Shown piece by piece: positions 37,201-46,400 of a stretch of DNA of 64,000 nt. Location of the stretch: positions 868,001 through 932,000 of the forward strand of contig OZ005698.1 in NCBI GenBank assembly GCA_963930775.1, given 5' to 3'. The position numbers and the translations under genes are program-made. Positions within the stretch are counted from its first letter, which is position 1; the number at the start of each line of letters is the position of its first letter. This stretch comes from Cliona cf. orientalis. Lineage: Eukaryota > Porifera > Demospongiae > Clionaida > Clionaidae. Below the pieces are notes generated by a model. It saw nothing but the letters and a program-made list of their open reading frames with translations, made no database searches and was not told the origin of the DNA.

Positions 37201-39557
37201 AGGATAGGGTGATATTGCTTGGGCTGAATATGTAATATTGAATCACCCCCCCCCCCTTATACACACACTTGTACACACACTTAGGTATACTTTGTCAGTC
37301 GTGGTAGACTTCGACCTGCCAACAAACAGTTCAACACCACAAAGAATGACTATGAGCTCACTCTCAATGAAGACTCGGTTATAGAACTGGTGAGAACAAG
37401 ATAGGTTACTACTAGTATAGATGGAGCCTTCTCATTCATTCATGTCCATGTTGATAGCAGCCAAACTGTACTAGAGCACCACAGACCCTTCCATTTCATG
37501 TCTATCAGTCGTATAGCATTAAAGATACAGAATCTTAATATTTTTGGTGACTACATTTTACTACATGAGTACACTTGATGGAATGTTGTTTTATCTCTGC
37601 AGTGTACTGACTCTGTGTCAGACTCCCAGCTGCCCACTGTGCAGTACAACTTCAGACACATTGCTGATCTGGAGAGCGTGGAGCCAAACCAGCTAGTGGG
37701 TGAGTCAGCTATGTTTCATGCATGTAGTGGAGCAGGTTTGGCATTAAGGCCTATACAATGAGATATCTATGAGATAGCTTATATATCCTGATTATGAATT
37801 TGTCCTGATTTTATAGAAGAAATCCTCAATATGAATCAATGGTAGCCATCTGCAAACTTACTTTTCTTAAGCTATTCACATATTAATATAATATTATTAT
37901 TGTAGATGTGATTGGTATTTGCAAGAGTGCTGCTGATGTCGCCTCCATCATAACCAAGACCACCAACAAGAAGCTCTCTAAACGCGAGCTCCAGCTGGTC
38001 GATCGCTCGGGACGCGAGGTCACATGCACTCTCTGGGGGGCAGAGGCCGAGGGGTTCGATGGCTCAAATTTCCCCGTGGTGGCCATCAAGGGGGCCAGGG
38101 TGTCTGATTTTGGTGGGCGTTCCCTGTCGACACTGTTTAGCAGTCTTCTGACGGTTGATCCTGATATCCCTGAAGCTCACCAGCTGAGGGGCTGGTTTGA
38201 TAATGTCGGCAAGAATGAGCAGACGACTTCTCTCTCTGACCAGAGAGGAGGTGGAGGAGGAGGTAAGTCTGTGGTAGCTCGAGTCTAATATTATACCGTA
38301 TTGCGGGAATTAAATTTGGCGGTTGAGCCCAAAATCGCCAGTGCAAGAATATTAGCGGATTTAAATTTGGTGGTTTGGTACGGGATTGCCATATGTATAT
38401 ATGCGAGTGGGAAATTTTGGCGGATTTTAATTTGGCGGTTGTAATATAGACCACCAAACTGCCAAATTTAATTCCCCGCCAAATTTCTGGCTATACGGTA
38501 CTCGCATTTTTACTCTCTCTCCTTTCTCTCTCTCTCTCCGTTCCCCCTCCCACGCAGGTTCCCAGGCCTCCTTCCTGACTCTTCAGCAAGTCAAGGAGCT
38601 AGACCTTGGTCACGGAGACAAACCAGACTACTTCAGTTGCAAGGCATCCATTTCTTTTGTCAAATCTGAGAACTGTCTCTACAAAGCTTGTCCTAATGCT
38701 GACTGTAACAAGAAGGTGACAGAGAACTCCAACACAGGAGAGTACCACTGTGACAAGTGCAACCAATCCTTCCCCAACTTCAAGTATCGATTGATCCTTG
38801 CTGTGAGTGACTGAATATGTACAAATTGCACAATGTCATACAGTTACTTCCTAGTCTCGCCTAGCAGTACTAGTACGGGATTTTCACTAGAAAATCATCC
38901 TAAAAGGGCTCCTAAGAGCAATATGAGTCTGATATATCGATATGGGAATTTTTTTTTGTTTTGTTTTTTTTGTGTGTGATGTAATATGTGGCAGTATATA
39001 ACAAAATAGTGAAATTTTAAATTTTGTGCTGTCACTTTCCCATGTGCAGATCAACACTGCTGACTATTCCTCCAGCCAGTGGGTGACCTGTTTCCAGGAC
39101 ACAGGGGTGGAGATTCTTGGATGCTCCGCCCAGGAGCTGGGGGACCTCCGAGACCAGGACTCTCCCGACTACAACAATGCCTTCCAGAGGGCAAACTTTA
39201 AGGACTACATATTCCGAGTCAGGGCTAAGATGGATAATTACAACGTAAGCTGTGTATTGTGTGCTCTAGAAAGGGCTATAATAGATCAATAATTGCTGAG
39301 CTTAGAGGCAAATAATCAACATTTGAGCTCTAGATGCATTTGTGTGATGACAGTTACCAAAACTATGAATAATAGTAATTTTGAGATGTCAAAGTTCTGG
39401 AAGAATAATATCATGACGTTTGTTTAATAGAAGCTACTTTTTGATTTTCTAGGATGAGACTCGTTTGAAGTGCTACTGTGTGGGTGTACAGCCTGTCAAC
39501 TATGCTCAAGAGGCTCGCAGGCGCATCGAGGAAATCAAACAGATCATGGCAAATTAA
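16275..39557 (+). CDS. RPA1: Replication protein A 70 kDa DNA-binding subunit
   Basis: Large subunit of RPA, the eukaryotic single-stranded-DNA-binding trimer of replication, repair and checkpoint signalling. Twelve exons join in frame to about 700 aa: 16275-16433, 16770-16954, 17356-17636, 17705-17771, 17915-18152, 18249-18317, 37285-37389, 37603-37699, 37906-38262, 38558-38802, 39050-39244, 39453-39557. Residues 1-115 are the RPA70N domain. Residues 135-230 form an unusually long Gly/Asn/Gln linker. DBD-A starts near [11 protein letters not shown], and DBD-B spans about 385-495. DBD-C carries the zinc ribbon Cys564, 569, 584 and 587 (C-X4-C-X14-C-X2-C). The 6th intron is about 19 kb and houses six antisense Death-domain genes. 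The join M-G-K / V-Y-F-V across it restores the conserved DBD-A strand. Family length is usually near 620 aa; the excess is in the linker. Confidence 0.95.
18507..20708 (-). pseudogene. D1: Death domain + pseudo-caspase-like gene, frameshifted
   Basis: Three-exon plan: 20708-19572 (379 codons), 19501-19142, 19033-18507. Exon 1 begins [10 protein letters not shown] with the Death domain at about residues 1-105, then the conserved linker ([32 protein letters not shown]). Near the end of exon 2 two extra bases (TA, about 19173) shift the frame relative to the five sister genes, so the exon sum is not a multiple of three. Exon 3 is otherwise a full caspase-like C half with Y-I-G-A-G and S-D-C-S-Y-S-G. 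It is the member nearest the RPA1 5' exons. It is either a recent pseudogene or a protein ending shortly after exon 2. Confidence 0.75.
20709..21710. mobile_element. Spacer D2-D1 with a TACC-type MITE (21004-21638)
   Basis: The upstream region of D1 contains an element that starts TACCATGTTTATGCTAATAG and ends GAATAAACACGGTA. Its arms include paired AAGAAAATTCA...TCC(A/T)GGAATTGTTT segments at 21046 and 21549. The interior shows no transposase. The rest is promoter and downstream flank without a recognised gene. Confidence 0.65.
21711..23789 (-). CDS. D2: Death domain + pseudo-caspase-like protein
   Basis: Exons 23789-22731 (353 codons), 22669-22318 and 22189-21711 sum to 630 codons (629 aa) without a break. 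The order is Death domain (about 1-105), a shortened linker (about 25 residues less than D3 or D5), conserved helical/beta module, then the caspase-like domain. The latter has [11 protein letters not shown] near its start, [13 protein letters not shown] at the usual His motif and S-D-C-S-Y-S-G-S-W at the usual Cys motif. The C terminus is about 25 residues shorter than D3. It is likely a Death-domain-recruited signalling or decoy protein without protease activity; that is inference. Confidence 0.75.
23790..24473. promoter_or_regulatory. D3-D2 spacer with conserved upstream block
   Basis: The first 250 bp upstream of each D start share short words (CTGTGCTGTGTG, TACCTTACACAGAA, CGCCCATGGCTC). 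They appear again upstream of D3 (26800-26940) and D5 (33860-33990). This suggests that the promoter was duplicated with each gene. No other gene is seen. Confidence 0.45.
24474..26791 (-). CDS. D3: Death domain + pseudo-caspase-like protein
   Basis: Exons 26791-25616 (392 codons), 25502-25148 and 25024-24474 sum to 694 codons (693 aa) with no internal stop. The Death domain and linker are as in the other D genes, with a Ser/Pro/Ala-rich spacer at about residues 115-165. Exon 2 is unusual. Its first 30 residues and the segment before G-G-G-R-D-V differ clearly from the sisters, and its acceptor seems to have moved. The caspase-like motif reads Y-Y-M-G-A-G (Met where the others have Ile) and S-D-C-S-Y-S-G. 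Same inferred role as D2. Confidence 0.75.
26792..27399. other. D4-D3 spacer
   Basis: It holds the D3 upstream block and, at 27220-27400, the decayed end of the D4 third exon beyond its premature stop (recognisable as the D-family C terminus). No separate gene. Confidence 0.5.
27400..29849 (-). pseudogene. D4: Death domain + pseudo-caspase-like pseudogene
   Basis: Exons correspond to 29849-28687, 28628-28289 and 27761-27400. Exon 1 is broken by an extra base near 29356 (after the Death domain), a missing base near 28969 and another near 28860. Exon 3 ends early at a stop (27400) where the sisters have a Gln codon. The motifs Y-I-G-A-G and D-C-S-Y-S-G are still present. Only the Death domain (about 165 residues) could be made from the first frame. 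Confidence 0.8.
27938..28128. mobile_element. TACCGTAAATCGCG-type MITE in D4 intron 2
   Basis: It starts TACTGTAAATCGCAAATATT and ends AATATTCGCGATTTACGGTA. About 190 bp, inverted, no coding. Confidence 0.75.
29850..30369. other. D5-D4 spacer
   Basis: No gene recognised. A stretch at 30140-30350 resembles 18355-18490 downstream of D1 (ACCACCCCC, GAGTGAG, ATAAGCAT and the C-terminal flank), so the duplicated unit includes 3' flank. Confidence 0.45.
30370..33858 (-). CDS. D5: Death domain + pseudo-caspase-like protein
   Basis: Exons 33858-32692 (389 codons), 32637-32289 and 30914-30370 sum to 687 codons (686 aa), open throughout. The Death domain is at residues 1-105, a Ser/Thr/Pro spacer at 110-165 and the conserved linker module at 170-385. 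The caspase-like domain spans about 390-620, with Ala513 in G-A-G where metacaspases have the catalytic His, and Ser556 in D-C-S where they have the catalytic Cys. The basic E-E-R-K-R-K tail is followed by the stop. The exon 1 donor is GTACAT, slightly off consensus. Intron 2 is enlarged by a pogo-type MITE (31333-32258). It is one of the best-preserved members. Confidence 0.78.
31333..32258. mobile_element. Pogo/Tigger-type MITE in D5 intron 2
   Basis: The ends CAGTACAACCTCGATTATC and GATAATCAAGGTTGGACTG are flanked by TA. No transposase frame. It contains a second nested element at 31450-31982. Confidence 0.8.
31450..31982. mobile_element. TACCGTAGGT-type MITE, copy 2 (nested)
   Basis: The left end ACCGTAGGTTGGGTATTGAA and the right end CATTCAAAACCCGACATACG match the element at 9446-9656, with the same ATTGCGAATT internal words. 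It is nested inside the pogo-type element. Confidence 0.65.
33859..34331. promoter_or_regulatory. D6-D5 spacer with duplicated upstream block
   Basis: It contains the same CTGTGCTGTGTG / TACCTTACACAGAA words as upstream of D2 and D3. No other gene. Confidence 0.4.
34332..36912 (-). CDS. D6: Death domain + pseudo-caspase-like protein
   Basis: Exons 36912-35767 (382 codons), 35652-35298 and 34879-34332 sum to 683 codons (682 aa), open throughout. The start is [13 protein letters not shown]. The Death domain is the most diverged of the six ([11 protein letters not shown]). The linker module is conserved, including V-P-D-Y-C-I-E-L and P-G-S-I-N-V-T-F. The caspase-like domain has V-I-L-H-Y-I-G-A-G and S-D-C-S-Y-S-G. 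It is the first gene of the array in its own reading direction and lies about 370 bp from RPA1 exon 7 on the other strand. Confidence 0.77.
37083..37180. repeat. Fragment of the GGCGGATT/AATTTGGC MITE
   Basis: It starts ATACCGTAATACTATAGCTG and contains GGCGGATTGCCAAACTGCCA, related to the element at 38294-38500. The right end is decayed. Confidence 0.5.
38294..38500. mobile_element. TACCGTA MITE in RPA1 intron 9
   Basis: A 207 bp hairpin from TACCGTATTGCGGGAATTAA to the reversed GGCTATACGGTA. The arms share AATTTGGCGG / CCGCCAAATT words. It lies 57 bp before the exon 10 acceptor. Confidence 0.8.
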
Positions 39558-40496
39558 GGGAACTGGCAAACTCATGCATAATGTAACAACAACACTTCTT
39601 CGGCTGCATTTGGAAAATTTCATAAGAATTTAATAGTCTTGCTTGATTGACAATAATTATGGTAATTAGCTATCCATTATTCCCGTTAATTATATAACTA
39701 CATCTATGATTCTTTGATTTAATGTTGTCTCTGATCTTTTTATTATAATACTTTGCTATCAAATTACCTCATCAGTGCTATAATTATAGCCACTTAAGAA
39801 ATTTCATGACATAACAAGTATGTTTGATGTAACAATGATGGGATAATGTGCATGAGTTATTTACAGTAATGCCCTCCAGGTTTTAAGGACACTGATTGTC
39901 TGAAACATCTTTCTCGTTAGCTACATTTTGGTCTTGGTTCCAGCTCCATAACTAATACTGTTTAATACCGAAATAATGTTTTTTTGGTCTGAGCATAAAT
40001 GTGATAATCATACATGTAAGGTTGTCTTTTGAAGAAGCTTGGTATGTATACTATGGCATAGTCTAGTATGTTCAGGACCATGGTAGCTGCTTTCATCTGC
40101 TCAAGAGCTACATTTTGGTTTTTGTTCCAGCTCCATACATGTAGCTCTTTCCGTTGCCGAGATAGACTTTGATGCGCGCCCCTGTGTAGAGTTAATGATA
40201 TTCATAGCTTTTAATTAATTACGTCACAGTCCGTACATTCCAACATGAAACCCATACGCGTTTTGCTACCCCCTGTCCCAGCTCAATAAATAGCATTTTC
40301 TGGGACGGTCTATCGATAACGGGGCTAGAACGGTAGTGAAAGCTACCGCATGGTCCTGGGCATTTAGGGACTAGTGGCCGCCCAGGATCTCACTTGAATA
40401 CCCCCCATCCCTGGAAGTATGCCTGCGGTAATGTCCGCAGTGTTCACTCCCAAACGGATCACCGAAGCTGCGGCACCTCGGCCCGGGGGGAGGGAT
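39558..40496. repeat. RPA1 3' flank with repeated block
   Basis: Intergenic. A block with the core CTACATTTTGGT, then TTCCAGCTCCATA, occurs twice (39920 and 40109, about 190 bp apart). A GC-rich, hairpin-dense segment follows at 40290-40496. No protein gene. Confidence 0.55.
40331..40481. ncRNA. Candidate structured RNA or SINE, hairpin-rich
   Basis: Three perfect stems lie in succession: CGGTAG/CTACCG (40331-40348), CCTGGGC/GCCCAGG (40355-40386) and CTGCGG/CCGCAG (40423-40440). A weaker CCGA/TCGG pair follows at 40462-40481. The GC content stands out against the AT-rich surroundings. It matches no snRNA, SRP, RNase P or tRNA that I recognise. The strand is unknown, and it may simply be an interspersed repeat. 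Confidence 0.3.
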
Positions 40497-40499
40497 GAT

Positions 40500-40700
40500 T
40501 GGGACTATTTTTATTATTTTTTTTTTCACAAGTAAGCTTATTAGGAGGATGACTATTTTTATTATTTTTTTTTCACAAGTAAGCTTATTAGGAGGATGAC
40601 TATTATTATTATTTTTTTTTCACAAGTAAGCTTATTAGGAGGATAATTGGGACTACTTTCATTTTTTTCACAAGTAGTAAGCTTATTATTATTATTTTTT
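40500..40700. repeat. 47 bp tandem repeat, four units
   Basis: The core CACAAGTAAGCTTATTAGGA starts at about 40527, 40574 and 40621, and a shorter fourth copy follows at 40669. Each unit includes a T8-10 run. Confidence 0.85.
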
Positions 40701-40841
40701 TTTTTTTTTGTTTGATGTCACAATCGTGCGCAGATGAAGACCAGGTTAGGATACGGACTATAATATTATAAGAAAATTGATCGTCTGAAAAATATTTTTC
40801 GTTGTATATATTATATAATAATAATATCATTATTATTCAGC

Positions 40842-43162
40842 TCAAGTCTTAATGGTGATGAGTATTTTCCCTATGTTCTTATTCTCCCTCATTCTCTCAT
40901 GAGCCTTAGTTGCCGCCTCCAGAGAAAAGGTGCTGTCGATGGGTACACGAAGCTCACCAGTGGCAAACTTGGGCAAAGCTTGTCTTGAAAACTGTGAATT
41001 GAAGGCAGTATAATAATATAATACACCAGCATTCAAATATCAAATATCTATACCTAGGCCTAGTGGCCATGGAAACTGTAAATTTTACATACATCTTTGA
41101 CCAGTTGTTCCCTGTAGTCGAGTGATCTGCTCCTAAGAGTAGAGAAGATGTGTGTCACCCTCTTTCTCAATTCTGCCAGGAGATTTGTTGAGTTCAGCAC
41201 TGATCCACCCAACTATATACAGTGCCAATGAAACAAAGTATTTAGGTACAGCAATAATATTATTATTGAACTTGGCTGCTTACAAATCCTAAATGCACAA
41301 TTCTTCCATCAGTGGCAACACATTTGCTGTGTTTCTCCCAGTAGGGGGCACCAACAAAATCAAGAATAATGTCAGCCCCTGCAATCAAATGACACTGTCA
41401 ATCACTGTCACATTCAAGTATATACCGTAAATCTGGAAATTTTCATTGTAAAAATATTTTCGTAGTCGGTGGCGGCTATGAAATTAATGTTACGAAAAGT
41501 AGTATGCACTATTAACGCTAATGCGGTAAGGGGTCGTTCCTACGAAAATATTTTTACACGAAAATTTATCATACGAAAGTTTCTGTACACGAAAATTTCC
41601 AGATCTACGGTATATTTTTCATAGAACATGATAATTATACCTCTATCAGCAGTGGCAGATAAAACTTCCACAGCAAAATCTTGAGTCTTGTAGTTAATGG
41701 CAACATCAGCTCCATACTCTTTACACACCTCTAACTTTTGGTCTGAGCCTGTGTCATCACCATGTAATGTGCAATACTTTTAGTCTGACGCATTCCAAGG
41801 TTTTTATGTTACATGCCGAGGGTAACTATACTAGTATTGTAGCTACTGTATCTTAATCCACGAAAAGACTAGCAAGGACATTCACGTAGGTCAAAGGATG
41901 AGGGAGGCTAAAATCTTAGCTAGCTCTGCATCTGTTCTTACCAGCAGTGGCTATCACTTTTGTGGCCTTGAAGAGCACCTTAGCCAGCTGAGTGGCAGCC
42001 AGGCCAACCCCACTGGCTCCCTGAATGAACACCAGAAAACAGCAAGTTATAGACTGAATAACTATTATAACAAGCTAGGGGCATAATGAAAAACAATTTT
42101 AGAGTATGTAAAGGGCACAGGATCTATGAACAGCACAATGATGTGACATACATTAGGAACACTGTTAAATTTATGGGAAGTGGCTACTAAGCTTCAGGAA
42201 CCACATAGCTACATGTATTTTCTGAGAAGACATACTGCATGTATTAAGACTGTCTCTCCATCTTTCATCGCAGCGTTGGTCACCAGAGCTTGGTAGGCAG
42301 TGAGGAACACTTCAGCTATTGTCCAAATAAGAACAGTATTCACGTTACTATTCATCTATTTTAGCAGGATTTTTGCATGTATCTAAATTATGGACTTACG
42401 TATTCCAGCAGCATTAGTAATGGATACTCCATCAGGTATCTTCATCACTACCTGGTAGGGAGCCCGGCAGAACTCTACATCGAGAAAAATGATTAAGGAC
42501 ACTGAACTAAATGTGACACCATACTATACTATACTATACTATACTATAATACTAGTACAAAGGTATCATAAAATCGAATAATGGTTATTATCGTTACCAG
42601 CATATCCACCACCACCAACCAGAGCCATGACCTGATCACCAAGCTTGATGTTGGACTTTTCAGCCGCTAATGGAGTCACTTCAACCACCTTTCCTGAAAC
42701 TATAAAGTGATAAAAATTGATTACAGTTTTCATAAATTAATTTATATACCTTCCACTCCAAGAATGTTTGACTCTCCAGGGGGTGGTGGATACTTGCCCA
42801 CCGCCTGGATCAAGTCCAGTCTGTTCACACCAGCAGCTTCAACCTACACACCAAAAAACAATATTAGATGCCAAGAATCTTACAGTGCATGAATTAGTAA
42901 ATTTTAGCATGACTTATGCTATATAGCACCGGCCTCAATGCTACGACCCTAGCTTGTAAGACAATATGGCGGCCAGGGGTGTGGCTAAGAAAGTTGACAG
43001 AGGCTCGACCTTGATCATGACGTCTCCATCCTTTAGATCTGGTCTTGGTGTGTCTGTTTCCAGGAATAGAGATCCGTCCGACACGTTGTAGCCAATATTC
43101 TTCATCTGAAACGCGTAGAGGAGAAAGAATGATGCTACTGTACAAACAGCACCGCTGACCAT
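40842..43162 (-). CDS. TP53I3: Quinone oxidoreductase, PIG3/TP53I3 type (MDR superfamily)
   Basis: NADPH-dependent quinone reductase of the zinc-free medium-chain dehydrogenase superfamily. Ten exons join in frame to about 349 aa: 43162-43010, 42843-42750, 42693-42598, 42474-42400, 42315-42236, 42020-41942, 41748-41641, 41378-41284, 41212-41093, 40991-40842. Visible motifs are N-R-L-D-L-I-Q and Y-P-P-P-P-G-E (N-terminal GroES-like part), G-D-Q-V-M-A-L, then the Rossmann nucleotide loop G-A-S-G-V-G, and D-F-V-G-A-P-Y-W. No structural zinc cysteines are seen. The first 18 residues are hydrophobic (V-A-S-F-F-L-L-Y). They may be an anchor or targeting segment, or the true start may be the later Met (MKNIGY). 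The exon 1 donor (GTCGAG) is weak. Divergent from the SRRM2-like gene. PIG3 versus a close relative is not settled. Confidence 0.82.
41423..41612. mobile_element. TACCGTAAATCTGG MITE in TP53I3 intron 7
   Basis: A 190 bp hairpin. TACCGTAAATCTGGAAATTT is mirrored by AAATTTCCAGATCTACGGTA, with paired AAAATATTTT(C/T) internal words. Confidence 0.8.
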
Positions 43163-43448
43163 TTCATATGGAAAGGGTCGTCTAGAAGGGCTTCTCTAAT
43201 TATACGACATCGAGGGCTGAGAAATCAGAGAAATTGAAATTGGTGGTTAGACGTTTCAATATCCTCGACTTCTGAAACAAGTCTCGTCCAGGTGAGGCTA
43301 TTAAATATCAGTTAGAAGATTCATATGAGTGCATACTCCACGCCTTAAAACTAATTTTAGTAGTACCCACACAGAAGTGGCGCTCCTAAGGGATTTCTAA
43401 TTAATGCACACCACATCACTCCACATGCGCCTACACTTTTAGGCTACC
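43163..43448. promoter_or_regulatory. Divergent promoter TP53I3 / SRRM2-like
   Basis: 286 bp between the two divergent start codons. No clear TATA box. This is one of three short head-to-head promoters in the window. Confidence 0.45.
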
Positions 43449-46400
43449 ATGTACAACGGTATTGGACTTGCTACGCCTCGTGGCTCGGGAACGAGCGGCT
43501 ACGTGCAGAGAAACTTCGCCGCCATCAAGCACAGAAAGGAGAGGGTGGACTACAAGACGGACGCCGAGTTGGCAAAACTCGACCGAGCTTTGAACAAGCC
43601 TCCAAACAAGGAGATTCTGGAGCACCAGTGGAAGAGAAGGATCGAGCTCAAGTGTGTGGAGCTACAGGATGAATTGGAGGAGCAGGGGTGCGTCTATTCG
43701 TAAACTTCCTATGTGTGCATTTATACAGAACACTAGAAAGTGCATTCTGATGTGTACATGTAAGTCCCTTCCCAGGTGTGTGTGTGTGAGTGTATTTTTG
43801 TGTGTATGGAGCTCGGTACATAGTGTATAATAATAATATGTGCACTGTCAGTGTAGGAGAGAGAGTGTGTGTGTGTATGTGATCTGTCGACCCTTTACCA
43901 TACAAATAGCACTTGAATTGCAATTTCCAAGTCATGCTTTTACAATTACGACAACAAAAAGTTCAGTGCTCTACCTGGGAAATCCCTTTCAGTGTTCACC
44001 CATCCCCCTAAATTTATGCATGTACCTGCAGCTATGCTGAAGAAGAGATAGAGCAGAGAGTGGCTGACCTGAGAGCTGAGCTCACCAAGACTGGCTACGA
44101 TGGAGGAGGGTCTTACCGCTCTTCAGGGGGAGGGGGAGGAGGAGGGGGAGATAGCCACCAAATGGCCGAGGCAGCTCAGAAGAAGAATGAGCAGCTGAGA
44201 GCGGCGTTTGGTATCCGCCCGGACTACGTGGATGGGAGTGCTTTTGCCTTTGGTGCCATGAAGGCTGCCAGGGAGGAGGAGAAACAGCAACAGGAGTAAG
44301 TAGTGATTATAATTATGTATCCATGCCTAATTTTTGTGTTGGCTGCAGAATTTTTATACGCTTGATAGTTCAGGATTCATACCTGTATTGATAGCAACTG
44401 AACTGTACTAGAGCACCACAGACCCTTTGCTCCATGTTTATGTATGCATGCATGTAGGTGGAGCCACTCCATTGCCCCTCCCCTAGCCCCTCCCCTATAC
44501 ATGGATTATTATAATATTAGTGTGTAACTGACATATACATGCGTAGTTGTCTCTTTCCTGAGCTTGTTGGTGTATACGTTGCTATGTTTGTGAAAACATG
44601 CTCCAGATGTTTTCCAGTTGACTAACGATAGCAGGGTAACTAACTTTAGAGTTGAAAGTTATTGCACACATATTATACACACATAGTTTAGTATAAAATA
44701 GTATCACTTTGAGGATGATCAACTGTGTTTGCATAGCTTTCTGTTTCTGGAGTAATGTATTCGATTCTTCTGAGGGTGTGTGTGTGTACGTACGAGTTCT
44801 TGGGGGGCAATTTTCAAAAATACGGTGCTTACAAAACACATTCCCTTAAGCTCTATTAGATTTACCAATACCTTATCGAATGTCTACATCCATGAGCCCA
44901 TACTTGACCTGTTTATGATATTAATTTTATTGTTTACAGAGAGAGAGTTCAGCAGAAAGTGGAGTCCAAGGAGCCACAGCCAGAGGAGGAGGAGGAGGGG
45001 AGCAGTAGCAGCAGTGAGGAGGAAGAAGAATCCAGTGAGGAGGAGAGCTCTTCAAGTGAAGACGAGCAGAGGGCAAGGAAGAGAAAGAGAAGGTATGTGT
45101 GTGTTCATGTGTGTGTTAAAAGTTAATATGCTCCCGAAAGCTTAGCCCCCCCCCCTCCTCCCTTTATATAATATTATGTCAGAAGAATTGATATAATAAT
45201 ATTATAGTGTGTTTGCCTTGTGAATGAGATTAGTGGATAATTCCCATGTGTATACACAAGACTCGGAACCTCTTAGTTTTAATCCTAGGAACCATTCTAA
45301 TCATAAAATTATTGCAATGTGAGCCAGCAATCCGCCTACACATGAATATAATGATTTCAAGTATGGACGGAATTATGCATTTGTACGTACATGTACATGG
45401 TTACATTGGGTGTCTTGTACGTTTTTCATTCCAGATCTGATTCCAAGAGGAAGGATCGCAGGCAGCAGCAGAAGAAGAAGTCTTCCAGCGAATCAAGACA
45501 CAAGAGAGCCAGGAAAAGGTACGCACCCTGTAGTGTAATAACAAAATTCACGACGGAGTAATAAAAAATTTAATTCTAGAAGCTTCCTCTGATGATTGTG
45601 TGTAGCATTACATGACGGTGCACTGACCCTCTAATGGCCCGCGTGCTACGTACATATGTATCTGTCTGTCCGTCTGTGTCTAGTGCACTGTGTACCATAA
45701 TTACTTGCAGGTGTTTGTCTTGAGGTGTTATTGTGTACTCACCGCGATCCTTATTTCAGGTGTTAAGAAATGTGTGTGTATAATTATTGTAATAATATTA
45801 ATTTTATGTGTTTATGTGTTATTGAGGTATACATGTACATGTACATGTAGTTTGGATCCCTAGCTGAATAAAGTTACTATAGTGCATCATGCTACATGTA
45901 CATTCGTGTACATGCATGTACATGTACATGTTCCTACCGAGGACTCTCAATGTGTCCAGGTGCTTTGTCTGTAGTATAGACTAACTACACTCAATATGTA
46001 TTTGCACAATATAATATGCAACACACTCGTACGTATACATTATACATGTGTACATACGCTACGCTACACTACCTATGCTATCTACATATGCCTTATATGT
46101 ATATAACTTGGATATAACGATAGCACCTGTCATTGCACGCAAGTGTAGGTGTGATGTGTGAATTACTAGCTTACCGCTCAGAATGCTCTAGATCTGTACC
46201 TATTATGGGCATACCTCGGCCTCTCTCTCTATTTATCTTTGCCATTGAGGAAGAGTATTCATGATGTGTGTGTGTGTGTTTATAAATTAATGCTGCATGT
46301 ACATGTGTACACATGGAAGACTGATTCTACAACCAATGTCCCAAATCTGCATGTATAATTAAGGAAGTGAAGCCATCCAAGCACACTCACTCTGGTGGAA

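Noticed and set aside
40331-40481. Known structured RNAs (U snRNA, SRP RNA, RNase P, HDV-like or hammerhead ribozyme)
   Set aside because: None of the diagnostic core sequences could be aligned, although CATGGTCC occurs by chance.
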